Below are positions 26,510 to 36,279 of a stretch of DNA of 64,000 bases, one piece after another. Origin of the DNA: Enterobacterales bacterium (lineage in GTDB: Bacteria; Pseudomonadota; Gammaproteobacteria; Enterobacterales; Kangiellaceae); NCBI GenBank assembly GCA_030949565.1, contig JAUZSK010000060.1, positions 58,653-122,652 on the forward strand, given 5' to 3'. The notes under the pieces were generated by a model that saw only the letters and a list, made by a program, of their open reading frames with translations, searched no databases and was not told the DNA's origin. Both the position numbers and the translations under genes were made by a program. Position 1 is the first letter of the stretch. Every line of letters starts with the position of its first letter.

Positions 26510-28265
26510 ATGAAACATTGGCAAGGTGAAAATGATTTTTTCTCTGTTCCGTACTAGCCTACCGGTTAAGGGGCAAGCTTTATGGCAGCTTTTCTATGGT
26601 TTGCATAAAGATAAAATAGGCGTTAAAAATGAAGAAAAGGTTATAGAAAAATTACAAATAATTGTTGAGAGTACTTTTAAATTGTCGCGTGAAAAAGGTT
26701 TTGCAGCTATGAGCTTGCGTGACCTTAGCCAAGCGGCGGATATGAGTTTGGGTAGTATTTATAGCTACATTGGTAGTAAGTCACGGTTGGCGGAAATGAT
26801 CCATTTGTTTTTGCCCTACATGTTTGAAAAAACCATTATTGAACCGCTAAAAAATAATCAAAAACAAGCTCAATACCTGTTTTATTTATTACGCGGACAT
26901 ATCTTTTTAACTGAGTGTATGCAGCCTTGGTTTTTCTTTGCCTACATGGAAACTAAAACACTGAGCCTAGAGACTAAAAAGCTCGCCATTAAAAATGAGC
27001 AGCGCTCCGAGCAGATTTTTGAGCAGGCCATCCATCAAGGGCAATTAGATGGTCGCTTTAAATCGGTGGATATTTTTCTTTCGAGTATGAGCATTAAAGC
27101 CTTGCTACAAAACTGGTATGTAAAACATCGTGCCTTTCAGTTAAGGCAAATCGAAGCGCAAAACTATGCGGAATTTGCGCAAGATATTGTCAATAATCAC
27201 CTTTCTAGCAATTCAAATCAATTTGAACTCTCTCAAGATTCCCGTCCGAGTGATCTGTTGCCGCTGGAAAACCTTGCCCAGTATCTGGATAAAAAGTTGC
27301 CGGAGTTTACTAAAGATAAAAAGATAACCGCCACCCAATTTTCCGCAGGTGCATCTAACTTAACCTATCAACTGGAAAATAAAACACAAGCCTTAATACT
27401 GCGCCGACCTCCGCTAGGAACTAAAGCCAAATCGGCACATGATATGGTGCGTGAATATGAGGTACTTAGTCGGTTGGAAAAAATCTACCCATTAGCACCC
27501 AAGCCAATATTATTATGTCAAGATCATTCGGTGCTTGGCGATGATTTTTTTATTATGAGCCGCATTGACGGCCTCGGTATTGGTCGTGATTTACCCTTAG
27601 AAATGAACAAAAATCAACAGCAAACATTATGTAATAATTACCTTGATGGACTGATTGCATTGCATGAAATTGATATTAATCAGCCTCAAATAGCCTCGCT
27701 TGGTAAACCTCTGGGATATGTCGAAAGGCAATTGGAAGGTTGGCAAAAACGTTTTACAAAAGCGCGCACCAAAGATGTTTTGTCCAGTGATAAAATTTAC
27801 CAATGGTTACAGCAAAATCTAGATTTTGATTCTGGTTATCAGTCTTTGATCCACAATGATTATAAATTTGATAATTTATTGCTTGATCCAAAGCAGCCGG
27901 AAAAAATAGTGGGTGTTTTAGATTGGGAAATGACCACTCTGGGCGATCCTCTAATGGATCTGGGTTGCTCTCTGGCTTATTGGGTGGAACAAAATGATAG
28001 CCAAGAAATGCAGGCAATCAGAATGATGCCCACCCATCTTGAGGGCATGCTCACGCGGCAGCAATTGTTTGAAGGCTATTGTGAAAAACGCAATATTCAT
28101 AACATTGAACTTAAGCCCTACTATGTGTTTGGCTTATTTCGTTTAGCGGTCATTGCGCAGCAGATCTACTACCGCTTTTCTCATGGCCAAACCGATAATC
28201 CTAAATTTAAGGATTTCGGAAAATTGGTTAATATTTTACTTGCAAACGCACAACAAGAATTTTAA
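26510..28265 (+). CDS. TetR-type DNA-binding domain fused to an APH-family phosphotransferase, one frameshift near the start
   Basis: About 584 residues. Residues about 45-95 are a TetR helix-turn-helix (EKGFAAMSLRDLSQAADMSLGSIYSYIGSK) with a TetR ligand-domain-like helical region to about 235. From about 255 a protein-kinase-like phosphotransferase follows: FSAGASNLTYQL (nucleotide loop), LIHNDYKFDNLLLDP (catalytic HxDxxxxN) and VLDWEMTTLGDPLMDLG (metal-binding Asp). The ATG at 26510 has AGGAAA upstream and gives KHWQGENDFFSV; dropping one C at 26549 joins it to RTSLPVKGQALW. Without that, a GTG at 26526 could start a 579-residue form. Regulator and enzyme in one chain is unusual. Confidence 0.82.
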
Positions 28266-28281
28266 TTTAAGGAACTCCATT

Positions 28282-29064
28282 ATGACTCATTCAACAACTC
28301 AATCGGCTTTTAGTTTACAAGGTAAAACCGCTTTAATCACTGGTGCTAGTCGAGGGATTGGAGAGGCCACCGCGCGACTTTTTGCCAGCCAGGGTGCCAC
28401 TGTGATTATCTCTAGTCGTCGTCAGGAAGCACTAGATGAACTAGCCGTTCAAATCAATAGCGAAGGTCACGCTGGAAGTGTAGAAGGGATGGCGTGTCAT
28501 ATTGGAAATAATGATTCGGTAAGCGCTTTACTAGAAAAACTAACTGCGAAATATAGCAAAATAGATATACTAGTCAATAACGCCGCAACCAATCCATTTT
28601 TTGGTGAATTGATTGAAACCCCAGAATCAATGGTTGAAAAAACCATTGATGTGAATATCAAAGGCTATTTAATGATTAGCCAAATGGTGGCAAAAATTAT
28701 GCAGAAAAACGGCGGTGGTAGCATTATTAACACGGCATCCATCAATGGTGTGATTCCAGGTATGATGCAGGGTATCTATTCCATTACCAAAGCGGCTGTG
28801 ATCTCTATGACGGCATCAATGGCGAAAGAAACCGCTCGCTATGGTATCCGAGTCAATGCCGTTTTACCGGGTTTAACCGATACCAAATTTGCTTCGGCAC
28901 TGACAAAAAATGAATCTCTATTAAAATCCATTTTACCTATGATCCCGATGGCGAGAATGGCACAACCAGAAGAGATTGCGCCTGCTTTTTTATTTTTAGC
29001 CTCAGATGAAGCATCTTACATTACAGGGATTAGTTTACCGGTGGATGGTGGAATTTTATGTTAA
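28282..29064 (+). CDS. Short-chain dehydrogenase/reductase (FabG-like)
   Basis: 260 residues starting at ATG 28282 after AAGGAAC; the preceding gene ends 16 bp earlier, so it is one operon. Motifs: ITGASRGIGEAT, NNAA, Ser in NTASING, YSITKAA, and a C-terminal GISLPVDGG. It has the look of a 3-oxoacyl or hydroxyacyl dehydrogenase that could follow the acyl-CoA dehydrogenase in a degradative route. Confidence 0.87.
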   Translation: MTHSTTQSAFSLQGKTALITGASRGIGEATARLFASQGATVIISSRRQEALDELAVQINSEGHAGSVEGMACHIGNNDSVSALLEKLTAKYSKIDILVNNAATNPFFGELIETPESMVEKTIDVNIKGYLMISQMVAKIMQKNGGGSIINTASINGVIPGMMQGIYSITKAAVISMTASMAKETARYGIRVNAVLPGLTDTKFASALTKNESLLKSILPMIPMARMAQPEEIAPAFLFLASDEASYITGISLPVDGGILC

Positions 29065-29277
29065 GATTAAATTTGTAACTCGAGGCTCTTCGCCAGGTTA
29101 GAGTCTTTTACCTTGGTGGAACCATTATTAAAGTTGAATAAGAAAAGGAGTACCTGCTTTATAGCGGTTTTACCGTTGTCGTACTACTATCAGCCAGCTA
29201 AATATTCGACTTAATATTATCCTTTGCTTAGGTTATACTAATGTGATTATGAAATCTAAATTATATTCAAGGTATCC

Positions 29278-29685
29278 ATGAATCATTCAAAACCACACTG
29301 GAGTTTTTGGCTGATTGCTATTTTAGGGATCTTGTGGAATCTTATGGGTAGTGTTAATTTTGTCATGCAAATGAACGCAGAGACTTTAAGCAACTACCCA
29401 GAAGCGGCGCAATCATTGATTAATAGCCGTCCTCTGTGGGCAACCGTTGCTTTCGCTATTGCTGTGTTGATCGGTTTATTCGGTGCCGTCTTTCTTGTGT
29501 TAAAAAAAACAATTTGTCTGTGTCTATTCAAGATTTCATTGATTGCTATTGTTGTTACCAATATACATACCCTTAATGTTGAGGCATCTGCAGAGATTTG
29601 GATGGGTAGTTTTATGTCATTAATTGTCGCTTTGTTTTTTATTTTCTATTCGAAAATGGCTCATAATAAACACTGGTTTGATTAA
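29278..29685 (+). CDS. Four-helix membrane protein, unknown function
   Basis: 135 residues with four membrane segments (about 9-27, 55-78, 84-102 and 108-126). Proteins of this type, starting HWSFWLIAILGILWNLMGSVNFV, are widespread in marine gammaproteobacteria and often carry vague transporter labels without evidence. The start ATG has AAGGTAT nearby. Function unknown. Confidence 0.7.
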   Translation: MNHSKPHWSFWLIAILGILWNLMGSVNFVMQMNAETLSNYPEAAQSLINSRPLWATVAFAIAVLIGLFGAVFLVLKKTICLCLFKISLIAIVVTNIHTLNVEASAEIWMGSFMSLIVALFFIFYSKMAHNKHWFD

Positions 29686-29745
29686 AAAAATTGACAAACA
29701 GAAAAGCAATTAACGACTCAAATAATAAATTAGGGTAAATATATT

Positions 29746-30195
29746 TTGAAATCCACCGTATCACATTTACAAGCAGATGATAGAAAGGGATGGGAAGTGC
29801 TTTATCAAGGCTATGCCGATTTTTATCAAGTTGCTATGAGTGAGCAAATATTAGATAATGTTTGGTCCTGGATTTTTGATGACAGTCAGGCTTTTTATGC
29901 TTTAGTTGCAAAAAATTCTGCTGGCGATCTCATTGGTTTGATGCACTGTCGCGAAATGCCATCACCATTACGTGGAACAATGGTTGGTTTTTTAGATGAT
30001 CTTTTTGTGATGCCTGATCATCGAGGTAGCGGTTGTGTTCAAGCCCTGTATCGAGGTTTAAATAAGTTAGGAAAAGAAAGGGGTTGGCCATTTGTACGCT
30101 GGATTACCGCCGAAGATAATTATCCTGCGCGCTCACTTTACGATAGAATTGCCGATAAAACCCAGTGGCAGACCTATCAAATGGCAATCGATTAG
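29746..30195 (+). CDS. GNAT-family N-acetyltransferase
   Basis: 149 residues from a TTG start preceded by TAGGGT. The acetyl-CoA-binding signature is LDDLFVMPDHRGSGCVQALYRGL (motif A, with RGSG in the R/Q-x-x-G-x-G/A position), followed by the beta-6 region FVRWITAEDNYPARSLYDRI. Close to the group that acetylates small amines or polyamines, but the substrate cannot be told. Confidence 0.85.
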   Translation: MKSTVSHLQADDRKGWEVLYQGYADFYQVAMSEQILDNVWSWIFDDSQAFYALVAKNSAGDLIGLMHCREMPSPLRGTMVGFLDDLFVMPDHRGSGCVQALYRGLNKLGKERGWPFVRWITAEDNYPARSLYDRIADKTQWQTYQMAID

Positions 30196-30210
30196 AAAAC
30201 ATGATTTAAT

Positions 30211-30750
30211 TTAAAAAGATGATCCCGATTGCTTTAAAAATTCTATTTCAGCTTTTGTTGATTGCCTGCCTAACAGCTTATTTCTGTGTGGATAACGACC
30301 AAATTCATCGATAATCGTCTTGTGTTTAAGTTCAAATGCATAATTGGCTTCTAGCCCGGGCGCAGCAAACAATTTTTCTGCCTGTTGATGAATAATTTTT
30401 GATTCTGAATGCATATAGGGCATATAAAGAAAAGAGCGTTGCCTCGCATCTAATTCGCTATCTAAATTTAGAGCCACCGCTTGCTGCGCTAAACATAAGG
30501 AAAGGCTGTCGCTGGCAAAGGCTTGTGCAGAATCCCTAAACATATTACGCGAAAATTGATCCAGCAGAATGATTTCTGCCAGCCGCCCTTCGATGGTGGT
30601 GCGCCAAGTAAAGAGTTCATTAGCCATGGCCGCTTGATGCAGAACTAAGAAGCGGTCAATCAAGCCTTGGTCAAAGTCATCATCCTTTTTAAACCAAAAG
30701 CTAGAATCAATTTCCTCAAACCAAAAAGTGAGTAGCTCAGAATATTGCAT
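30211..30750 (-). CDS. DUF924 family protein
   Basis: 179 residues from the ATG at 30750, with AAGGAGCAAT just upstream. Typical DUF924 pattern: ELLTFWFEEID...WF, IILLDQFSRNMFRDSAQAFA, FLYMPYMHSE and FGRYPHRN. A helical, TPR-like cytoplasmic protein of unknown function. It is downstream of the DUF6122 gene on the same strand with a 29-bp gap. Confidence 0.88.
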   Translation of the reverse strand: MQYSELLTFWFEEIDSSFWFKKDDDFDQGLIDRFLVLHQAAMANELFTWRTTIEGRLAEIILLDQFSRNMFRDSAQAFASDSLSLCLAQQAVALNLDSELDARQRSFLYMPYMHSESKIIHQQAEKLFAAPGLEANYAFELKHKTIIDEFGRYPHRNKLLGRQSTKAEIEFLKQSGSSF

Positions 30751-30779
30751 TTTATTGCTCCTTGTGGGTAATTCCATTT

Positions 30780-31100
30780 TCAGTTGCTCCACATAGCATT
30801 AGTGACTTGGCAGTCCAAACTATCTAACCCCATATGCAGTAATAATCCTAATCCAATCGATCTGGTTTTAGGGATTAAAGCTAGCATTGCATAAATACCA
30901 ATAGCTGGCAAGCGGTGCAGTGGATGAAAACCAATACTGCAACGCAGAGGATCATAAATGGGTGATGCAAGCAGATGATCAAGGTCGACTAGCATGGTGA
31001 ACATCATTAATAGGTAGACTATTCGCCAGTTTTCGCGGAAAAATAGCAATGTGACCACAAGAGGTAATAGAAAATGAAGTAATATGTGTAGCATATTCAC
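30780..31100 (-). CDS. DUF6122-like small membrane protein
   Basis: 106 residues, three membrane segments, with conserved His/Asp clusters: LHILLHFLLP, MLVDLDHLLA, HPLHRLPAI, LLLHMGLDSLDC. Such spaced HxxxD patterns resemble metal-dependent membrane hydrolases, but no activity is known to me. The start (31100 or 31094) lies in the divergent gap before yheS. Confidence 0.75.
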   Translation of the reverse strand: MNMLHILLHFLLPLVVTLLFFRENWRIVYLLMMFTMLVDLDHLLASPIYDPLRCSIGFHPLHRLPAIGIYAMLALIPKTRSIGLGLLLHMGLDSLDCQVTNAMWSN

Positions 31101-31194
31101 TGACTCCGATAGAGCTGAGGCTACTCAGCATTCCCTGCAAGGCTTTGTGAGCTATGCTAGAATGCGCCCACATTATAAAAAGCAACCATCCACC

Positions 31195-33132
31195 ATGATC
31201 CGTTTTAAAAACCTATCCCTATTTCAAGCCAGTTTACCCCTATTAGAAGGTGTTAATCAAACGCTTTATCCCGATCAGAAGATTGGGGTGGTTGGCGCAA
31301 ATGGCTGTGGCAAGTCGAGTTTGTTTTCTTTGCTACGTGGTGAATTATCGCTTGAAGAGGGGGAACTCGAGTTTCCGCCGAAGTGGCGTATTGCCAGCGC
31401 AAGACAAGAAACGCCAGCGAGTGAGTTAAGCGCTATCGAATATGTATTGCAAGGGCATCAAGAATACTCACAAATTCAAACGGACCTAGCTATTGCCGAG
31501 CAGAAAGAAGATGGTATAGCCATTGCCAACCAACACGCGAAATTGGATGCAATTAACGGTTGGTCGCTACCGGCGACAGTAGCAAAAATGCTGACTGGTT
31601 TAAGCTTTAGTGAAAAGCAAATGCATGCTAGCGTTGCAGAGTTATCCGGTGGATGGCGAATGCGTCTTAACCTGGCGCAGGCCTTGATTCAACCAGCTGA
31701 ATTATTGTTGCTAGATGAACCAACCAACCATTTGGATTTAGAGGCGGTGCTGTGGCTACAAAGCTATTTAAAACAATATCAAGGTATGCTGCTGACTATA
31801 TCCCATGATCGGGATTTCTTAGATACTTTTTGTCGCCATATTATTCATTTTGAAAATCGTAATATTGATTTTTATTCGGGCAATTATTCACAATTTGAGA
31901 AGCAGAGAAATGCTAAACGAGATCTACAGCAAGCTGAATTTGAGAAGCAACAAAAAGAAATTGAACATCTAGAGAGCTTTATTCGTCGCTTTAAGGCGAA
32001 AGCCAGCAAGGCGACACAAGCGCAAAGCCGGGTCAAGGCGTTGGATAAAATGGATAAGGTTTCAGCCGTTCAGATAAGACAGAAATTTGGTTTTAGTTTT
32101 AAACCGGTTAACAAAAATATTACCCAATTGATTCAGCTTGAAAACTTGCAAGCGGGTTATGGTGAATCGGTGGTACTATCTGAGGTTAATCAGCAAGTAG
32201 AAGTAGGGCAGCGTATTGGATTATTAGGGCGCAATGGCGAAGGTAAATCAACCTTAATAAAAATCATCTGTGGAGAGCTTGAAAAACAAGCTGGGGAGGT
32301 AAACAGAAACAAGCATTTTAAAGCGGGATATTTTGCTCAGCATCAGGTGGAGCAGCTTAATCTCGACCAGTCACCTATGTGGCATATTCAGTCGCTCGAT
32401 AGCAGTGTGAGTGAGCAACAAGCCAGAAATTTTCTCGGTGGTTTTGCTTTCAACGGTAGTAAAAGTGAAGCAAAAGTTCAGGGTTTTTCTGGCGGTGAAA
32501 AAGCTCGTTTGGTATTAGCCATGATTACTTGGCAAGCTCCAAATTTGTTGTTGCTGGATGAACCGACCAATCACTTTGATATTGAAATGCGAGAGGCCTT
32601 AAGCTTAGCGCTGCAGGAATATAGTGGCGCGGTAATACTGGTTGCTCATGATAAAAACTTGTTAGAAAGCGTTGTAGATGAGTTCTGGCTAGTGAATAAA
32701 GGTCGAGTAGAGATCTTTAAAGGTGATTTAGATGATTACCAGAAATGGCTTAATGATAATCGCTGGGGTAAAGGTACATCAATCAATCAAATTGAAAGTC
32801 AGAATAGTATAACGGTTGGTTCAAAGCCATCAGTAAGTGACGCAGAAGTCAATGTATCAAGAAAAGATCAAAAGCGTCTAGCGGCAGAAAAACGAAAACA
32901 AAAAGCGCCGTTAACTAACCGCTTAAAGCAACTCGATCAAAAGTTACATAAAGTGCAACAAGAAAAACAAACGTTAGAGGATTTTTTGGCTGATGAAAGC
33001 AGTTATTCGGATAAAAATAAGTCGCTACTCAATCAAAATATGAATCGTATTAAAGAGGTCAATCAGAGTATCGAACTAATTGAGGAAGAATGGTTTGATG
33101 TATCGGAACAGCTAGAGGCTTTCGATGAATAA
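31195..33132 (+). CDS. yheS: ABC-F ATPase YheS
   Basis: 645 residues from ATG 31195 (E. coli YheS has 637). Two ABC domains: Walker A GANGCGKSS and GRNGEGKS, signatures LSGGW and FSGGEKAR, Walker B LLLDEPTNHLDLE and LLLDEPTNHFDIE. A charged linker with FIRRFKAKASKATQAQSR separates them, and a coiled C-terminus follows. There is no membrane domain; ABC-F proteins act on the ribosome. The YheV gene follows after 25 bp, a pairing also found in enterobacteria. Confidence 0.93.
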   Translation: MIRFKNLSLFQASLPLLEGVNQTLYPDQKIGVVGANGCGKSSLFSLLRGELSLEEGELEFPPKWRIASARQETPASELSAIEYVLQGHQEYSQIQTDLAIAEQKEDGIAIANQHAKLDAINGWSLPATVAKMLTGLSFSEKQMHASVAELSGGWRMRLNLAQALIQPAELLLLDEPTNHLDLEAVLWLQSYLKQYQGMLLTISHDRDFLDTFCRHIIHFENRNIDFYSGNYSQFEKQRNAKRDLQQAEFEKQQKEIEHLESFIRRFKAKASKATQAQSRVKALDKMDKVSAVQIRQKFGFSFKPVNKNITQLIQLENLQAGYGESVVLSEVNQQVEVGQRIGLLGRNGEGKSTLIKIICGELEKQAGEVNRNKHFKAGYFAQHQVEQLNLDQSPMWHIQSLDSSVSEQQARNFLGGFAFNGSKSEAKVQGFSGGEKARLVLAMITWQAPNLLLLDEPTNHFDIEMREALSLALQEYSGAVILVAHDKNLLESVVDEFWLVNKGRVEIFKGDLDDYQKWLNDNRWGKGTSINQIESQNSITVGSKPSVSDAEVNVSRKDQKRLAAEKRKQKAPLTNRLKQLDQKLHKVQQEKQTLEDFLADESSYSDKNKSLLNQNMNRIKEVNQSIELIEEEWFDVSEQLEAFDE

Positions 33133-33157
33133 AACTGGACTTAAAAGGTAAAAACTA

Positions 33158-33355
33158 ATGAATTCTCGACCTCAATTTATTGCCGGAGCTGTATGCCCCC
33201 AATGCAATCAAACCGATAGTCTCACCCTTGATAAAGCGAGTCAGAAGATCCGCTGCGTTAGTTGTAATTTTATAGAGACCAGTCAACAACGGGACCAAAA
33301 AAACAGCGATTCAGATCCGGTTCAGTTGATCCAAATCACTAATCTCAAGGATTAA
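33158..33355 (+). CDS. yheV: YheV-like zinc-ribbon protein
   Basis: 65 residues: CPQC (about 13-16) and CVSC (about 33-36) form a zinc ribbon, with the FIETSQQRDQ tail. Small cytoplasmic protein of unknown role, co-transcribed with yheS. Confidence 0.85.
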   Translation: MNSRPQFIAGAVCPQCNQTDSLTLDKASQKIRCVSCNFIETSQQRDQKNSDSDPVQLIQITNLKD

Positions 33356-33381
33356 GCTTAAGGTCTGTTTATTGTTTTAGA

Positions 33382-33744
33382 TTAATGATAGCTACTGAGC
33401 GCTTCATTTCCCCATCCAACTAGTAGGTCATTTTTAAAAATTAATGGTGTTGTTTCATCCTTGGTGGTATTGCCATCGGAATGTTTATGGCTGGTTCGAT
33501 AGTAGAGTACTCGGAATTGGTCTTGACCACGGCTAAAGGCTTCTGAAAGATCGGGAGCACCTAATTGACTAACAATGGATTGTCTCGTTGCTCCTAACTC
33601 TAATGCTGCGATAGTCTCTCTATTTTGGCTTTGTCTTTGTTTCCAGTGCTCATCGTCTCTCCACGAGTCGCCTCCGACCACAATGCATCCACTTAAACTG
33701 ACTAGCAATAGTAACGCGGCTAGACCGCTGGTAAAATGTTTCAT
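33382..33744 (-). CDS. DUF3192 lipoprotein
   Basis: 120 residues. Lipoprotein signal with lipobox LSGC (Cys about 20), then a SmpA/OmlA-like small domain: LELGATRQSIVSQLGAPDLSEAF, FRVLYYRT, TTPLIFKNDLLVGWG. This is the DUF3192 pattern, related in shape to BamE. Convergent with yheV. Confidence 0.83.
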   Translation of the reverse strand: MKHFTSGLAALLLLVSLSGCIVVGGDSWRDDEHWKQRQSQNRETIAALELGATRQSIVSQLGAPDLSEAFSRGQDQFRVLYYRTSHKHSDGNTTKDETTPLIFKNDLLVGWGNEALSSYH

Positions 33745-34059
33745 AGGATATCCCTCAAGATGTTTTGGTTGATAAAATTAATCTTAACTAATGACTTGTT
33801 ATGCAGAAATAGTGCCAAAACTTGGAAATTAAGCATTTTGGCCTAATTTAGGAATCTAATAGCTTGGTTGCGCCCTATATTCTGCTAGTTTTAATGCTAT
33901 CATACTGATTATAAAGAGAATATTAAAACAACTATTTTGAACAAAAAATAGCCTACACTACTAGCAATTTAGTGTTTGTGTTAAAATACAAGGTTATTTA
34001 AGCGGATAAGCTTTAACAAAAGACGAACTTTCAGTCATATCATCAGGAATTTGGTAAAA
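33745..34059. other. AT-rich intergenic region
   Basis: 315 bp between divergent genes. I find no gene, RNA or clear repeat; it should hold promoters for the DUF3192 gene (left) and the monooxygenase-like gene (right). Confidence 0.5.
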
Positions 34060-34413
34060 ATGACCAATTTATCTCAAAATTCAAATTCAAAACCTGCTCA
34101 TGCGGCCGATTTATCGCAAGCAAATTATTTGGTATCATTTATTTCAGTTATGTCAGGAGAAACCTCGGGTTATCGGCAGGCCGCTATTCAGATGCTTGAA
34201 GCCGTCCACAAACAGTCGGGTTTTATTGCAGCTTACTCCGCAAGGGAAACGGATGGCATTGGTATTACCAATTCCTACTGGCGTGATATAGAGGCGATTG
34301 AAGCTTGGAAAAATGATACCGCGCACAGAGCGATCCAAAACAAAGGAAAAACTCAGTGGTATCAATGGTTTCAACTACAGGTTTGCGAAATTATTCGTCA
34401 AAACGACGGTTAA
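34060..34413 (+). CDS. Antibiotic biosynthesis monooxygenase-like (ABM) domain protein
   Basis: 117 residues. The core IQMLEAVHKQSGFIAAYSARETDGIGITNSYWRDIEAIEAWKND is the ABM fold (dimeric alpha-beta barrel, Trp-rich second half). The ATG at 34060 is preferred over a TTG at 34051. Could be a heme- or quinone-related small enzyme; no partner gene helps. Convergent with ppnN, 20 bp apart. Confidence 0.75.
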   Translation: MTNLSQNSNSKPAHAADLSQANYLVSFISVMSGETSGYRQAAIQMLEAVHKQSGFIAAYSARETDGIGITNSYWRDIEAIEAWKNDTAHRAIQNKGKTQWYQWFQLQVCEIIRQNDG

Positions 34414-34433
34414 TACCTTATCTCTATTTTATA

Positions 34434-35807
34434 CTATTGGATGCGATAGCAAGGTTTATACTGGCGAGTTGGCAAGGTCATGCGGTGGTGCGCCACAAAA
34501 CTTTTTAACAGTTTATCAAGTGATTCTCCTATGGCGTGATTGCCTTTGAGCACAAAGGGACCTTTTTGTTTCACTAGAGCGACGCCATCAGGTTTAACAT
34601 TACCCGCGACGATACCTGAAAAAGCTTTGCGTAAATTGAGTGCAAGCTGATGTATCGGTTGATCGCTAGAAAGGTTTAGTTTGGCCATACTTTCATGGGT
34701 CGGGTTAAAAGGCTGCTGCCATTCTGGTTCAACTTTTAATAACCAATTAAAATGAAATGACTCATTTTTCTCTAATCGATACGCAGTCACTTTTTCAATC
34801 GACCGTTTCACTTTTTGTGCTACCAAACAGGGGTTATCCATCACAATTTCATAATAATTTTTGGCCTGTTCTCCTAATGTTTGGCCGATAAACTCATCCA
34901 GCTGTTCAAAGTAGCCCGAAGCAGATTTTGGGCCGGTTAAAATAACCTTTAGTTTGACTGACTGGTTTTCGGGATGCAGTAGGATACCTATCATATAGAG
35001 CAACTCTTCTGCCGTTCCTGCACCGCCAGGGAAAATAACAATGGCATGGGACAATCTCACAAAAGCCTCTAATCGTTTTTCGATATCGGGCATGACGACT
35101 AGATGATTAACAATCGGATTCGGTGGTTCAGAGGCTATAATTCCGGGCTCTGTGATGCCAAGATACAGCGCATCCTTGTTACGGTGTTTGGCGTGAGAGA
35201 TGGTGGCTCCCTTCATCGGTCCTTTCATCACTCCGGGACCACAACCTGTACAAATATCCAGGCCTCTTAGACCAAATTCATATCCCACTCTTTTGGTGTA
35301 TTGATACTCTTCATCTGAAATTGAATGACCGCCCCAACAAACCACGAGGTTTGGCCTACGGTTGGGGTTGACGGTTTCAGCATTACGCAGAAAACGAAAA
35401 ATAAAGTCGGTGATTTTTCTTCCTTCTGAAAGGTTCTTATTGTGTCCAGTCTCATACAGACTTGGGCTATAAATTAGGTCACGTATTACTGCTGATAAAT
35501 GTTCTCGCATGCCTAATATCATTTCACCATCAACAAAAGCATCCGTAGGAGGATTGATCAGTTCAAACCGAATACCGCGGCGTTGCCAACTGAGCTTGAC
35601 ATCAAAATCTTTATACATATTGAGAATTTCATGTGCATCATCGAGTTCCGAGCCACTGTTAAGGATGGCTAATACACAACGCCTAATCAGTTCATGTTGA
35701 GGACCATGAGCCTGTTCTATTAACCACTGCATTTCATTGATAGAAAGCATTTCGAGTGAGCTTTCGGGACTCACGTGGTAGGCGCTGATGGCTTGATGAT
35801 CGGTCAT
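34434..35807 (-). CDS. ppnN: Nucleotide 5'-monophosphate nucleosidase PpnN (YgdH)
   Basis: 457 residues, E. coli PpnN 454. It cleaves nucleoside monophosphates to base and ribose 5-phosphate, and in E. coli is controlled by (p)ppGpp. The central LOG domain shows the key PGGAGTAEELLYMIGIL motif, plus GLDICTGCGPGVMKGPMKGA and CWGGHSIS upstream. The N-terminal domain and the C-terminal extension (NLRKAFSGIVAGNVKPDG) are both present, so it is the long PpnN type, not a short LOG protein. Confidence 0.93.
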   Translation of the reverse strand: MTDHQAISAYHVSPESSLEMLSINEMQWLIEQAHGPQHELIRRCVLAILNSGSELDDAHEILNMYKDFDVKLSWQRRGIRFELINPPTDAFVDGEMILGMREHLSAVIRDLIYSPSLYETGHNKNLSEGRKITDFIFRFLRNAETVNPNRRPNLVVCWGGHSISDEEYQYTKRVGYEFGLRGLDICTGCGPGVMKGPMKGATISHAKHRNKDALYLGITEPGIIASEPPNPIVNHLVVMPDIEKRLEAFVRLSHAIVIFPGGAGTAEELLYMIGILLHPENQSVKLKVILTGPKSASGYFEQLDEFIGQTLGEQAKNYYEIVMDNPCLVAQKVKRSIEKVTAYRLEKNESFHFNWLLKVEPEWQQPFNPTHESMAKLNLSSDQPIHQLALNLRKAFSGIVAGNVKPDGVALVKQKGPFVLKGNHAIGESLDKLLKSFVAHHRMTLPTRQYKPCYRIQ

Positions 35808-35907
35808 TGATAATCCTTTCTATTGAATCGGGGTTAATTTAATTGTAGTCTATACAGGTCGGTAGCGCTTTAATCATCTCATCAACTGAATAACAAAGGT
35901 CATACTT

Positions 35908-36258
35908 ATGCAGCATAACAAAATAAACTATATCGAGTTTCCTGCGAAAAATATGTTTAAAACAAAAATGTTTTTTGCAAAATGCTTTGCTTGGAAATTC
36001 CAAGACTATGGTACTGATTATTGCGCTTTTTTTGAATCCGGCCTTGATGGTGGTTTTTATAAATCGGATCAAAAGGCCTCTACCGCAAAGGGTAGCTGTT
36101 TAGTTGTTATTTATTCCGATTCTCTGCAACAAACACAGCAAGCGATAGAACAACATGGTGGAAAAATTACAAAATCAATTTTTGATTTCCCCGGTGGTCG
36201 AAGATTTCACTTTACCGAACCGAGCGGCAGTGAATTTGCTGTTTGGTCGGATCAATAG
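35908..36258 (+). CDS. VOC-family (glyoxalase/bleomycin-resistance fold) protein
   Basis: 116 residues with two beta-alpha-beta-beta-beta halves: NYIEFPAKNMFKTKMFFAKCFAWKF and a second half ending GRRFHFTEPSGSEFAVWS. Its possible metal ligands include Glu near 10 and the terminal Glu. Frequent as a stand-alone gene, role unknown. Confidence 0.85.
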   Translation: MQHNKINYIEFPAKNMFKTKMFFAKCFAWKFQDYGTDYCAFFESGLDGGFYKSDQKASTAKGSCLVVIYSDSLQQTQQAIEQHGGKITKSIFDFPGGRRFHFTEPSGSEFAVWSDQ

Positions 36259-36279
36259 AGTTCGATTAAAAAAACAGGG

